Shown: piece after piece, positions 1-9,100 of the stretch
Layout of the letters: every line of letters begins with the position of its first letter
Numbering within the stretch: position 1 is the stretch's first letter
NCBI GenBank assembly: GCA_964462685.1
Contig: CAYWYR010000002.1
Location: 134,811 to 198,810 of the forward strand
Length of the DNA stretch: 64,000 bases
From: CAYWYR01 sp964462685
GTDB lineage: Bacteria; Bacteroidota; Ignavibacteria; Kapaibacteriales; UBA2268
Direction: 5' to 3'
The notes under the pieces: generated by a model
The model's database searches: none
What the model saw: the letters and a program-made list of their open reading frames with translations, nothing else
What the model was told of the DNA's origin: nothing
Made by a program: the position numbers and the translations under genes

Positions 1-1240
1 TTGAAACGAATTTTACCTCAGCACCAACGAAATCCTCTATGTAGCTTATATAGTCTTTAGCTTCTTTTGGCAAACTGCCAAAATCTGTAATACCTTCAAG
101 CGAGCTGTTCCAGCCGGACAGAGTTTCGTAAACAGGTTCAAGCCTGTTAAGATCGGAGGTGATAGATGGATATGTCTTTAGAGTCTTGCCATCGAGCTTG
201 TATTCGGTGCATACTTTTATATCTTCAAAAGTATCGAGTACGTCCATTTTCGTTAGTGCGATAGTATCAATACCGTTCACCATTACCGAATACCTGAGAG
301 CAACAAGATCCAGCCATCCGCACCTGCGTGGGCGGCCAGTTGTGGCACCGAACTCATTTCCGATTTTTGCTAGTTTGAGACCTATATCATCGTTTAGCTC
401 AGTTGGGAACGGGCCGTTACCGACTCTTGTAGTATATGCTTTTACGATACCGACAACAGAATCTACTGATGTAGGGGGGATACCGAGACCAGTACATGCG
501 CCACCTGAAGTAGGGTTGCTACTGGTTACATAAGGATATGTGCCATGGTCCAGATCAAGGAGTGCGCCTTGCGCACCTTCCACAAGAATGTTTTCGCCGT
601 TTTGAATAGCATTATTCAGAAGGGTAGTAGTATCCTTTACATAAGGATCGATAAGGTCATCGAACTTTAGGAACTCATCTACAACTTTATCGGTATCGAG
701 CTCTTCGGAATTATAGATTTTGCTGAGTATCTCGTTGTTCTCTTCTAAATTATACCTGAGCTTTTCCTGAAAGTTTTCTTTGTTTAGAAGATCGACGATC
801 CTGATGCCAACGCGTTTGGCTTTGTCTATATATGCAGGGCCGATACCACGACCAGTAGTACCGATAGCTTTATCGGTGGATGCGGATTCGCGTGCCTGAT
901 CTATTCGTTTGTGATAAGGCATGATAAGGTGTGCCTTATGAGAGATGAAAAGTCTGCCTTCAACCTCTATATCGTGAGATTTAAGCATATTGATCTCTTC
1001 CATAAGGGCTACAGGATCGATAACGACACCGTTACCGATTACGCATTTAACACCGTCGTTCAGTATTCCGGAAGGTATTAAGTGGAGAACGTAGTGTTTG
1101 TCATCGAACTCTATAGTGTGGCCTGCGTTGGCCCCGCCTTGATAGCGTGCAACGATATCGGCATCTTTACTTAGAAGATCGACTATCTTACCTTTACCTT
1201 CATCGCCCCATTGGGCACCGACAATTACTTTTACTGACAT
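1..1240 (-). CDS. purA: Adenylosuccinate synthetase, 3' end cut off by the window edge
   Basis: Joins IMP and aspartate, using GTP, to give adenylosuccinate: the first committed step from IMP to AMP, in the cytosol. The reading frame is open from an ATG at 1238-1240 to the left edge (413 codons; the family is usually about 425-430, so only the last few residues are missing). The N-terminus has the GTP-binding loop GAQWGDEGKGK, followed by NAGHT, a TTGRGIGPAY segment and a substrate-loop SNPTSGGACTGLG region, all family hallmarks. The ATG has almost no leader: a terminator-like hairpin and U-run end 4 nt before it (see the separate entry). The product is certain. Confidence 0.97.
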   Translation of the reverse strand, partial: MSVKVIVGAQWGDEGKGKIVDLLSKDADIVARYQGGANAGHTIEFDDKHYVLHLIPSGILNDGVKCVIGNGVVIDPVALMEEINMLKSHDIEVEGRLFISHKAHLIMPYHKRIDQARESASTDKAIGTTGRGIGPAYIDKAKRVGIRIVDLLNKENFQEKLRYNLEENNEILSKIYNSEELDTDKVVDEFLKFDDLIDPYVKDTTTLLNNAIQNGENILVEGAQGALLDLDHGTYPYVTSSNPTSGGACTGLGIPPTSVDSVVGIVKAYTTRVGNGPFPTELNDDIGLKLAKIGNEFGATTGRPRRCGWLDLVALRYSVMVNGIDTIALTKMDVLDTFEDIKVCTEYKLDGKTLKTYPSITSDLNRLEPVYETLSGWNSSLEGITDFGSLPKEAKDYISYIEDFVGAEVKFVS

Positions 1241-1244
1241 ATAG

Positions 1245-1285
1245 AAAAAATAAACGCCTCGGATCTATCCGAAGATGACCGAGGC
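1245..1285 (-). terminator. Hairpin plus U-tract directly before purA
   Basis: On the minus strand GCCTCGG (1285-1279) pairs with CCGAGGC (1262-1256), and an inner ATCT/AGAT pair extends the stem. A GTTTATTTTTT tract follows. It lies 41 nt beyond the stop of the STAS gene and ends 4 nt before the purA ATG, so it is either the STAS terminator or an attenuator that purA transcription must pass. Confidence 0.75.
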
Positions 1286-1325
1286 AGGTTGAATTTCAGA
1301 AATATTATTTACCGTAAAGATAAAT

Positions 1326-1661
1326 TTACGCTATAGCTTCCTCTACATTCGAATAAAGGGTGAACACTTTATCGAGGTGAGTCATTTTCAGTATTGATCC
1401 GATAGATTCTCCGGCACCCGCAAGCACAAGTTCAGAGCCGTTTTTTTTGCATGTGGTAAATCCGCCTACCAGCATACCAACACCTGTACTATTGATAACC
1501 TTTACCTGTGATAAATCTACCACAACCCTTTGGGAACCATTATTATCTCTGAGAATCTGTGAGAACTCAGTCCCCTCTTTACCACCCAGAAGTTCTTCCG
1601 GGCACTCGATAATGAGATTGTTCTTTTCGGTTAGGGTTTTGAATATCTTAGTATTGGGCAT
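1326..1661 (-). CDS. STAS-domain anti-sigma factor antagonist-like protein
   Basis: A single-domain STAS protein of 111 residues, the size of SpoIIAA/RsbV-type antagonists. The segment DLSQVKVINSTGVGML matches the loop in which antagonists carry the serine phosphorylated by a partner kinase; the candidate here is Ser58 (NSTG in place of the commoner D-S-S-G). Proteins of this family bind and release an anti-sigma kinase in partner-switching control of stress or envelope sigma factors, but no kinase or phosphatase partner is visible nearby. The start is the ATG at 1659-1661; a TTG immediately upstream is in frame but less likely. It is followed by a terminator-like hairpin before purA and preceded by secF 34 nt upstream. 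Confidence 0.88.
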   Translation of the reverse strand: MPNTKIFKTLTEKNNLIIECPEELLGGKEGTEFSQILRDNNGSQRVVVDLSQVKVINSTGVGMLVGGFTTCKKNGSELVLAGAGESIGSILKMTHLDKVFTLYSNVEEAIA

Positions 1662-1695
1662 CAAAAATCATCTGATTTAATTTACGAATAATTGT

Positions 1696-2643
1696 TTAGG
1701 CTAGTGAAGCGGCCGGCTCAACTTGCCTTCCGTAACCTTTCTGCATATCGATACCACGGAATTTCTTGTTGTACCATATCACAAATGAGCTTGCGATATA
1801 TATAGAAGAGTAGGTACCGAAAAGAAGACCGAGAGTAAGAGTGAATGCGAACGGCAGAAGAATCGGACCGCCAAAGATCAGAATCGTGATAAGCACAAGA
1901 AGAGTTGTAAGCACGGTGTTCACTGTTCTGGATAACGTCTCGTTGATCGATCTGTTCACAAGCGGCTCAAGCGGCAGTTGTTTGTGCAGCTCTTTGTTTT
2001 CCCTGATACGGTCAAATATGATTACAGTATCATTTATGGAATAACCGACGACGGTAAGCATGGCGGCAAGTATGATGTTATCAATCGCCAAGTCTATTAT
2101 ACCGAGGTGGTGGAAAATCATCAGCGTAACGAAGGTGGCAACAACATCGTGAACAAGTGCTACTATGGCGCCGAGGCCGAATACGAACTCGAACCTGAAG
2201 GCAATGTATAAAAGAATTGCAAGTACGGAGAAGATAACGGCATAGATTGCTTTTTCTCTCAGCTCCTTACCGATACGCGGGCCGATCTTATCGACTTTGA
2301 TAATATCGATCTGGCTACCGGTAATGGCAGCGGCAAGTGTTTCTTCTACTACCTGCTGTGCGTTATCGGATTCTTTTACTCTGATAAGGTACTGGCCGTC
2401 CTGGCCAAAAGTTTTCACCTCAGGGGCAAGGCCTGTTGCTTCCACCGCTTGCCTTACATCGGAAATATCCGCGGCAGGTGTGATATCAACGGCTACCTCG
2501 GTACCACCGACAAAGTCAATACCGTAGTCGATACCGAAAACGGCTGTGACAACTACACCAACAGTTAGAAATATGGCGGAAAAAATCGCGAAGACCTTTC
2601 TTTTGCCAACGAAATCAATATTTGGTTTATCGAAAAACTGCAT
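1696..2643 (-). CDS. secF: Protein translocase subunit SecF
   Basis: Inner-membrane partner of SecD. The SecDF complex uses the proton gradient to pull proteins through SecYEG on the periplasmic side. At 315 residues it has the usual size and six-helix plan: an N-terminal helix (about 17-37), a periplasmic P1-like domain ending near residue 130, then five clustered helices. The DYGIDFVGGTEV signature follows the first helix, and VGYSINDTVIIFDRIREN (about 201-218) is the classic SecF helix-4 motif. It lies 51 nt downstream of secD on the same strand and is almost certainly co-transcribed. It starts at the ATG 2641-2643. Confidence 0.97.
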   Translation of the reverse strand: MQFFDKPNIDFVGKRKVFAIFSAIFLTVGVVVTAVFGIDYGIDFVGGTEVAVDITPAADISDVRQAVEATGLAPEVKTFGQDGQYLIRVKESDNAQQVVEETLAAAITGSQIDIIKVDKIGPRIGKELREKAIYAVIFSVLAILLYIAFRFEFVFGLGAIVALVHDVVATFVTLMIFHHLGIIDLAIDNIILAAMLTVVGYSINDTVIIFDRIRENKELHKQLPLEPLVNRSINETLSRTVNTVLTTLLVLITILIFGGPILLPFAFTLTLGLLFGTYSSIYIASSFVIWYNKKFRGIDMQKGYGRQVEPAASLA

Positions 2644-2694
2644 CTTAATACTATGATTTTATGATCTTGAGAAGAATTGTTGTTTTTATTTATA

Positions 2695-4707
2695 TCAGCT
2701 TTTTGCCTGACCGAAGCTAAACTTGCTATCAGGCCCTGTAAGTGACATCTCTACAATTGCTCTTGTAACAAGTATCGCTGTGAACAGAGTACCCAGGATA
2801 CCAAAGATAAGAGTGATTGCAAAACCTTGAATAACACCTGAACCTAAGAAGTATAGGATAAGTGCGGTAATAAACGTAGTAATGTTTGAGTCAAGTATGG
2901 CTGAAAGTGCTTTGCTATAACCTTCATCGATTGCGGCACGAGCAGAACGCCCACGGGCGAGCTCCTCACGTATTCTCTCGAATATCAGTACGTTGGCATC
3001 AACCGCCATACCGATTGTCAGTATGATACCGGCAATACCAGGCAGTGTAAGCGTACCTTGTATAATGGCTAGGAAGGTGATGATAAGCACGACGTTGAGT
3101 ATTACAGCAAAATCGGCAACGAGGCCACCTTTGTTGTAATAAACTGCCATGAAAATTACCACAAGAAGGAAAGCAAATAGTGATGCTGTAAGGCCAGATG
3201 ATATTGAGTCATCCCCGAGCGAAGCACCTACAACTCTTTCTTCAATAATATTTACAGGTGCTTTGAGTGAACCTGCTTTAAGTACGATTTCAAGTAGTTT
3301 AGCGCCTTCGCCGTCCATGGATCCAGATATCTGTGATGTACCGCCTGTGATCGGGTTGATAACGTTTGGTGCTGAATACACTAGATCATCAAGTATGATG
3401 GCGATCTGGTTTCCTACGTTTGCTCTTGTAACCTGAGCCCATTTGTCTGTACCTTCATCGTTCATCGCCATTGTTACTACCCATTCGTTCTCTGTTGGGT
3501 CAAAGTAACGGCCAGCATCTGTTAGTACTTCACCGGTAAGCTCTGGCTCTGCATCAACAACGTGCATCGGCACTACTGCTTGGCTTCCTTCGCCGATCTG
3601 CTCGCCGAATAGTATCTGTGTATCCATCGGGATCACTTCTGCAACTTCCGGTCTACGCAGTATCTCTTGGAATCTAGCGAGTGAATCAATTGGAACATAG
3701 AACATATTTCCGCCCGCTGGGATGATCATGCGAGTGAAAGGAAGGTTATCTGTGTTCTGCTGAGGAGCTACAGTATCTGCTGGGGTTTCTGTTTCAGTAA
3801 CATCAACAGTAGTATCAGTGATATCTTCTGTAAGATCGCCTAAAGACTCATCGGTTATAACTTCATCATCTTCAACTAATTCTTCGATTGTGTCTTCATT
3901 TGTCTCAGGAAGATTTTCAAGCTCATCAGCTGTAGGGATGAGATCACCGCCCGTAGCCAGAACAACTTCATTGATCTGGTTTAGGAAAGCGTAATCCTCT
4001 GGAGCGGATTTAACTTTTTTGAACTCAAGCTTGGCAGTAGCTTTAAGGAGATCCTTGATCTGCCCTTCATCCTTGACACCAGGCAGCTCGATTATGATAC
4101 GTTTGTTACCTGCTTTTTGGATATTAGGCTCGGAAACGCCGTATTTATCGATACGCTGGCGGATAACCTGCTGTGCTTGGTTGATGGCGTCTTCTTCGTT
4201 TTCTTTTAGCTGCTCAACGATTCTTTCGTCAGATACCTCAGAAAGATCGGGAACGTCAAAGTATGAAACAAGGGAGCGCCCTTCTGGCCTTGCGATTTGA
4301 TCGAAGTTGCGGAGGAAGATATCAATAACTGATTCCTCGCTGACTATAGCTTCTTCGTTAGTCGCTTCAAGAACAGACTGGAAAAGTTCTTCAGTTCTGT
4401 ATTCAGGATAAACCATATCCTCAAGCATCTGAACGATGTCGACTTCGAGAGTGACATACATACCACCGCGAAGATCGAGACCTAGTTTGAGTCTCTGGTT
4501 TTTGTTGTTATCGATGGCGTCTCTGTTAGCTGCGTAGAATCGCTCCATTATATCGAGCGAGTCGGCAGGCGTAGCTGCCTGTTCTGCTTTAGCTAGTGCA
4601 ATCTCTCTTTCTTCTTCTAAAGAATTGTAGAGATAAGTTGGTAAGAGAGCCCATACGGCTATCACTATCGGTATGATAAGTAAAAGGTACTTGCCTAAGT
4701 TTTTCAA
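2695..4707 (-). CDS. secD: Protein translocase subunit SecD with an acidic periplasmic insert
   Basis: Forms the SecDF motor with the adjacent secF product. The 670 residues include an N-terminal membrane segment (7-24), the LGLDLRGG signature (75-82), a P1 domain with IRQRIDKYGVSEPNIQ (182-197), and a C-terminal membrane bundle with GMAVDANVLIFERIREEL, the SecD proton-pathway motif. Unusual is a stretch at about residues 255-320, rich in Glu, Asp and Thr and probably disordered, between the P1 base and the rest of the periplasmic domain. The TTG start at 4705-4707 is well supported: GGAGGA lies 5 nt upstream, and translation from it begins with a short charged segment followed by the helix. 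Confidence 0.96.
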   Translation of the reverse strand: MKNLGKYLLLIIPIVIAVWALLPTYLYNSLEEEREIALAKAEQAATPADSLDIMERFYAANRDAIDNNKNQRLKLGLDLRGGMYVTLEVDIVQMLEDMVYPEYRTEELFQSVLEATNEEAIVSEESVIDIFLRNFDQIARPEGRSLVSYFDVPDLSEVSDERIVEQLKENEEDAINQAQQVIRQRIDKYGVSEPNIQKAGNKRIIIELPGVKDEGQIKDLLKATAKLEFKKVKSAPEDYAFLNQINEVVLATGGDLIPTADELENLPETNEDTIEELVEDDEVITDESLGDLTEDITDTTVDVTETETPADTVAPQQNTDNLPFTRMIIPAGGNMFYVPIDSLARFQEILRRPEVAEVIPMDTQILFGEQIGEGSQAVVPMHVVDAEPELTGEVLTDAGRYFDPTENEWVVTMAMNDEGTDKWAQVTRANVGNQIAIILDDLVYSAPNVINPITGGTSQISGSMDGEGAKLLEIVLKAGSLKAPVNIIEERVVGASLGDDSISSGLTASLFAFLLVVIFMAVYYNKGGLVADFAVILNVVLIITFLAIIQGTLTLPGIAGIILTIGMAVDANVLIFERIREELARGRSARAAIDEGYSKALSAILDSNITTFITALILYFLGSGVIQGFAITLIFGILGTLFTAILVTRAIVEMSLTGPDSKFSFGQAKS

Positions 4708-4832
4708 TCTGTTCCTCCGAACCCGTGGTATGCGTCGGTTTTGTCGTAGTTTGTGATTAATGCAAACTCAAATTTACGGCAATACTTACACTAAAACAAA
4801 GTTTTTTGTGATCATTATACAATATGGCCTAT

Positions 4833-6077
4833 TCAGAACTCGTAATCGGTCAATTCTGAGAGCTTTACGATGAACTGCATACCGTCCTTCATCCTTTTCA
4901 CGGTAATGAAGTCCTCTTCCACTTCCTCTTCCCCGAGAATGATGGTATATGTAGCATTTATCCTATTTGCGTCCTTAAACTGGGACTTGAAAGACTTCCT
5001 TAGAAGATCAGTAACAACGCTATAACCCCTACCGCGGAGAATTGAAGCGACTTTAGAACGATACTCGCTTTCTTCGGGCTGGCCGAGTACTACTGCGAAG
5101 TCTGGCCCTGGATCAGATGGGAGAAGATTCTGGGCTTCCAGCATAAGCATCAGCCTTTCGATTCCGATAGCAAAGCCTACCGCTGGTATGGACGATCCGC
5201 CGAGCTGTTCGAATAAATGGTCGTATCTACCGCCACCGCCAAAAGAATCCTGAGCGCCGAGCGCGTCACTTTTAAATTCGAATACAACATCGGAATAATA
5301 GTCAAGCCCTCTTACGAGATTGTGATCTTCAATATAGGCTATGCCGACAGAATCGAGGATGTTTTTAGTCTCATTGTATTTATAGAGGCTGTCATCCGAA
5401 AGATAATCTGTTATGCGAGGGGCATTTTTAATAAGATCAATATCGCTCTTGTCTTTACTATCGAGTATTCTCAATGGGTTTTTATCGAACCTGATTTTAC
5501 TGTCTTCGCTAAGTGATTCGAAATTATCCTGTAGGTATTCGCGTAATGCCGAGGAGTATTTGTCCCTGCAATCTTTTCCGCCAATGGAGTTGACAAATAG
5601 CTTATAGTTGTGGATGCCCAATTCCTTGAGCAGATGGTCTGCCAGTATGATGACTTCTGAGTCTGACTCTGGGTTCGCACTGCCAAGGCATTCAATCCCA
5701 AACTGATGGAACATACGCTGCCTGCCTTTCTGCGGCCTTTCGTAGCGGAAAAACGGGCCGTAATACCAAAGTCTCTCAACATGATTGCCATAAACGAGCT
5801 TATGCTGAATAGAAGATCTGACAAGGGCGGCAGTCATTTCGGGGCGAAGGGTAAGTGAGTTGCCGCTTCTATCTTCGAAGGTGTACATTTCCTTATTCAC
5901 GATATCGGAGACCTCCCCTATGCCGCGAGAGAAAACCTCGGTTTTCTCGAAGATCGGGGTTCTTATTTCATTATATCCGTATCTACAAACTATACTTCGT
6001 ATTTTTCTTTCAAGATATTGCCATTGGAAAGACTCCGCAGGGATAATGTCTTTTGTTCCTCTAACGTTCTGCACCAT
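4833..6077 (-). CDS. hisS: Histidyl-tRNA synthetase
   Basis: Class II aminoacyl-tRNA synthetase that charges tRNA-His. It has 414 residues, typical of the bacterial HisS type. Motif 1 and the RGTKDI N-terminal signature (5-10) are present, as are motif 2 (LTLRPEMTA, about 75-83, and FFRYERPQKGRQRMFHQFG), the histidine-specific GLDYYSDVVFEF segment and motif 3 AVGFAIGIERLML. The C-terminal anticodon-binding domain runs from about residue 325. It starts at the ATG 6075-6077, with GGGA about 10 nt upstream. A possible Bacteroidetes-type -7 element, TATATTTG, lies at 6125-6118 on the minus strand, between the upstream terminator and the start; no convincing -33 element accompanies it. Confidence 0.97.
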   Translation of the reverse strand: MVQNVRGTKDIIPAESFQWQYLERKIRSIVCRYGYNEIRTPIFEKTEVFSRGIGEVSDIVNKEMYTFEDRSGNSLTLRPEMTAALVRSSIQHKLVYGNHVERLWYYGPFFRYERPQKGRQRMFHQFGIECLGSANPESDSEVIILADHLLKELGIHNYKLFVNSIGGKDCRDKYSSALREYLQDNFESLSEDSKIRFDKNPLRILDSKDKSDIDLIKNAPRITDYLSDDSLYKYNETKNILDSVGIAYIEDHNLVRGLDYYSDVVFEFKSDALGAQDSFGGGGRYDHLFEQLGGSSIPAVGFAIGIERLMLMLEAQNLLPSDPGPDFAVVLGQPEESEYRSKVASILRGRGYSVVTDLLRKSFKSQFKDANRINATYTIILGEEEVEEDFITVKRMKDGMQFIVKLSELTDYEF

Positions 6078-6130
6078 ATCGAATCCCGTGTAGTGGTTTT
6101 ATGATTCTTATTAAAAACAAATATAATAGA

Positions 6131-6173
6131 GAAGCCTCACTAATACCATATTATAAGTTATCAGTGAGGCTTC
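6131..6173 (-). terminator. Strong hairpin after the WD40/T9SS gene
   Basis: GAAGCCTCACT (6131-6141) and AGTGAGGCTTC (6163-6173) form an 11-bp perfect stem 24 nt beyond the stop of the large exported protein. On the minus strand an AT-rich tract follows rather than a clean U-run. Confidence 0.65.
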
Positions 6174-6196
6174 AAAAGTTATCAACGATTAATTAC

Positions 6197-9100
6197 TCAA
6201 TCGGAAATTATGAATGAGCTAGTCCTGGAATCGCTCGGTGTTTGTAGTACCAAGAAGTAACTTCCGCGTGGCAAGTTTATAGCTTCGATATTTACTTCAT
6301 GATTGCCAGCTTCCATATATGCTTCCAAAAGGGTTTTGATCTTTTTGCCGGTATTGTCAAGTACATATAGAATAGTATGGCCTGCTTCGGCAAGTGATAT
6401 GGTTACAATACCGGACTGAGCGATAGGATTAGGGGAAACATCACCTAGCTCTATATATCCGCGGCCGTCGAAAAGGCGGACGCCGCCTTCTTCACATAGA
6501 TTGGCTACTTTTACCTCGCCCGAATTAGCTTCCAGTATAACTTTGGAGCTACCTTCATAAGAAAGGTTTGATATATTGAGCCTGGATATAGAGTCCATAC
6601 CCATAGCTATACGGAAATCGATATTTCCGATAGTGCCGGAGTTAACGGCTTCTTCTGTTACAGGGAATGAGTAATTGACAGTTCTTTTCTGACCTACAGA
6701 TGATACATCCGAAAAATCACCTAACGGTTCAAGCACAGTTACATCAAAAGTAAGATCGAAGTTAATTAGATGTGTTTTATCATCGAAGCTCAAAGTACTT
6801 TCTCCAACTGTAAGGGGCAGAGAAACTATTTCCCCCGGATCGGCTATATCACTTCCTATATCGAAGGTGAACCGATCAATTCGCTGTGGTATTCCAACGC
6901 CACGCAGCAATACGCTTGTCGGCGAAGTTGGTGCGTTATGATAGATTTTTACGGTAGCTGCAAAAGGGGCTGATTCCAGCGGAGTGAATCTGAAATCGGC
7001 AGTCAGGATATCATCGATATCAAGCATTGAAGGTGCGAAAATATTGGCATAGCTGAAAAAATCACGCTCAATACCTATTATCTGAATGCTATCGATATCG
7101 AGTGTCAATGCAGAGAAGTTCTGTAGTATTTCGATGGCGTTCAGGCTGATGGATTCCCCTATCTCAACATCACCGAAATCAAGGAATTCGGTTATCTGGA
7201 GAATACCAGGATCGACACCAATACCTGACAAGGGTACTATTACCCTATTCCCAGGATAATCGACGATAAGTTCCGCAGTTCTTTCACCTACAGCGAGCGG
7301 AGTGAAAGATATATTAATCTCACGAGGGCTTTTCGAATCAATGATATATGGGGCAAACCCGTCGAGAATTGTAAATTCATTAGCATTTTCACCCTCAATC
7401 CTGATATCAAATACATCGTATGCAAAATCAGAATCATTGAAGATGAAATTGGTGAACACAGAGTCAACAGTCTGCCTAACTACAGAACGGCCTATAGAAA
7501 GAGGGCTGCTTTCGATAATAGCGGTGGAAATAGCGAAAGCACAGTCTGTGGTATCCATCTGAAGGTCTCTTTCTTCGAGGTTCCAAACTTTTGCTGTCTC
7601 ATCCCAGCTTGTTGTCAGTACTCTTGAAGCATCGAAGTTGAATTCCGCATAAGTAATATTTGACGTGTGCTCTCTGAATACATTTAGAGAATCACCTGTT
7701 TCTGCATCCCAAAGAATAGCTATGCCATCATCACCACCGGTAATCAGCCAACTTCTTTCATTATCAAAGAAAAACTCAGCTGAATTGATACGGGCACGAT
7801 TAGTATGATTTACATTATAAAGGAAATTGCCAGTTTCGTACTCGTACATTAGACCGGGTTTCTCAAATGATTTACTTTCCGATATGAATACATATCTGCC
7901 ATCAGGAGATATCGAAGCGAATTCACCATAAGTTGTATTCTGACCTAGAACACGAGTGTCGAAATCTCTGATTTTTTGAAGCTCATCAGAGTCGATGTCA
8001 ATTCTATATGAACCAGCTACCCCGCCTCTGTCTGTGAGATCAGTCAGGACAAACTCTTCTTTAATAGGATGTGCTTCTACCCCTGAGAGCTGCCATTTGT
8101 TCTGGAATGACTCATTGAAATCGTTATATTCGGTTAGGTATAAGCCCTGCTCGTAGTCCCATAAAATGATTTTAGAGTTAAAAGTGGAACCTGAGGTTCG
8201 AGATATAGATAGCAATGTACCGCCACTGGTAAGATCGATATCGAGAATTGGCTGGGCTTGGCCTACCATACGTCTTTTTATTTCTCCAGTCTCAGTATCC
8301 CAAACGATGATCCTTCCATCCTTTGAGGCTGTGACAACCTCTGTTTCATCCAGTGAGAACATGATATCTGTAATAGCTTGATTATGGCCCTGCGGGTCTT
8401 CAAACTCGCGAATCAGACTCCCTGTATTTGAGTTCCATAATCTAACTGAACTTGATTCCGAAGCGGTAAGCACGAGTGACCCATCAGACGAAAAGACAGC
8501 TTTGTTTATAAGTGAATCATGGGGAAGATCGAGCGTGCGGCCGATATTGTTTGGCCAAAGCTGAATAGCACGTACAAGGCATTGGTCAGAAACTGTATTA
8601 GGTACTTCCCAGCGGTAATTAAGATCGACTACGTTTGTAGCAAGAGTATCCCAGTTTTGGCCGAGATCAACTGAATATTCAAGCTGAATAACATCTTTTG
8701 GTAATACGCCAGTCCACTCGATATTAAATGTATCTCCTACGATGAGAGTCTGGCCGCACTCAGGGGCAAGCAACTGTATGGTTTCCTCATTCGGAGGTGT
8801 GTTCGGGAATCCGCCAGTAATTAGTACTTCGTTACCATCGCATGCGTTGGAGTAAACTACTAATTTTGTGAACACAATTGCACTATCAACAGGATTGAAA
8901 GTAACCTCAACATTATGAGCTTGATCTTTACCGACGGCTATCGTCTGATCTACATTACCACCAGTTATCTCAAAAACACCGTTGTAGTCGTTCTCAATCC
9001 TAATAGAATCGATAAATATTTCGCTATTGCGGGCTATTAGGCTTACATTCAGGTTTTTCGACTCACCTGGCAGTACTGATGAAAAGCTCAAGAATCCTGG

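Noticed and set aside
159..533. Plus-strand ORF opposite purA
   Set aside because: Shadow frame of adenylosuccinate synthetase coding sequence.
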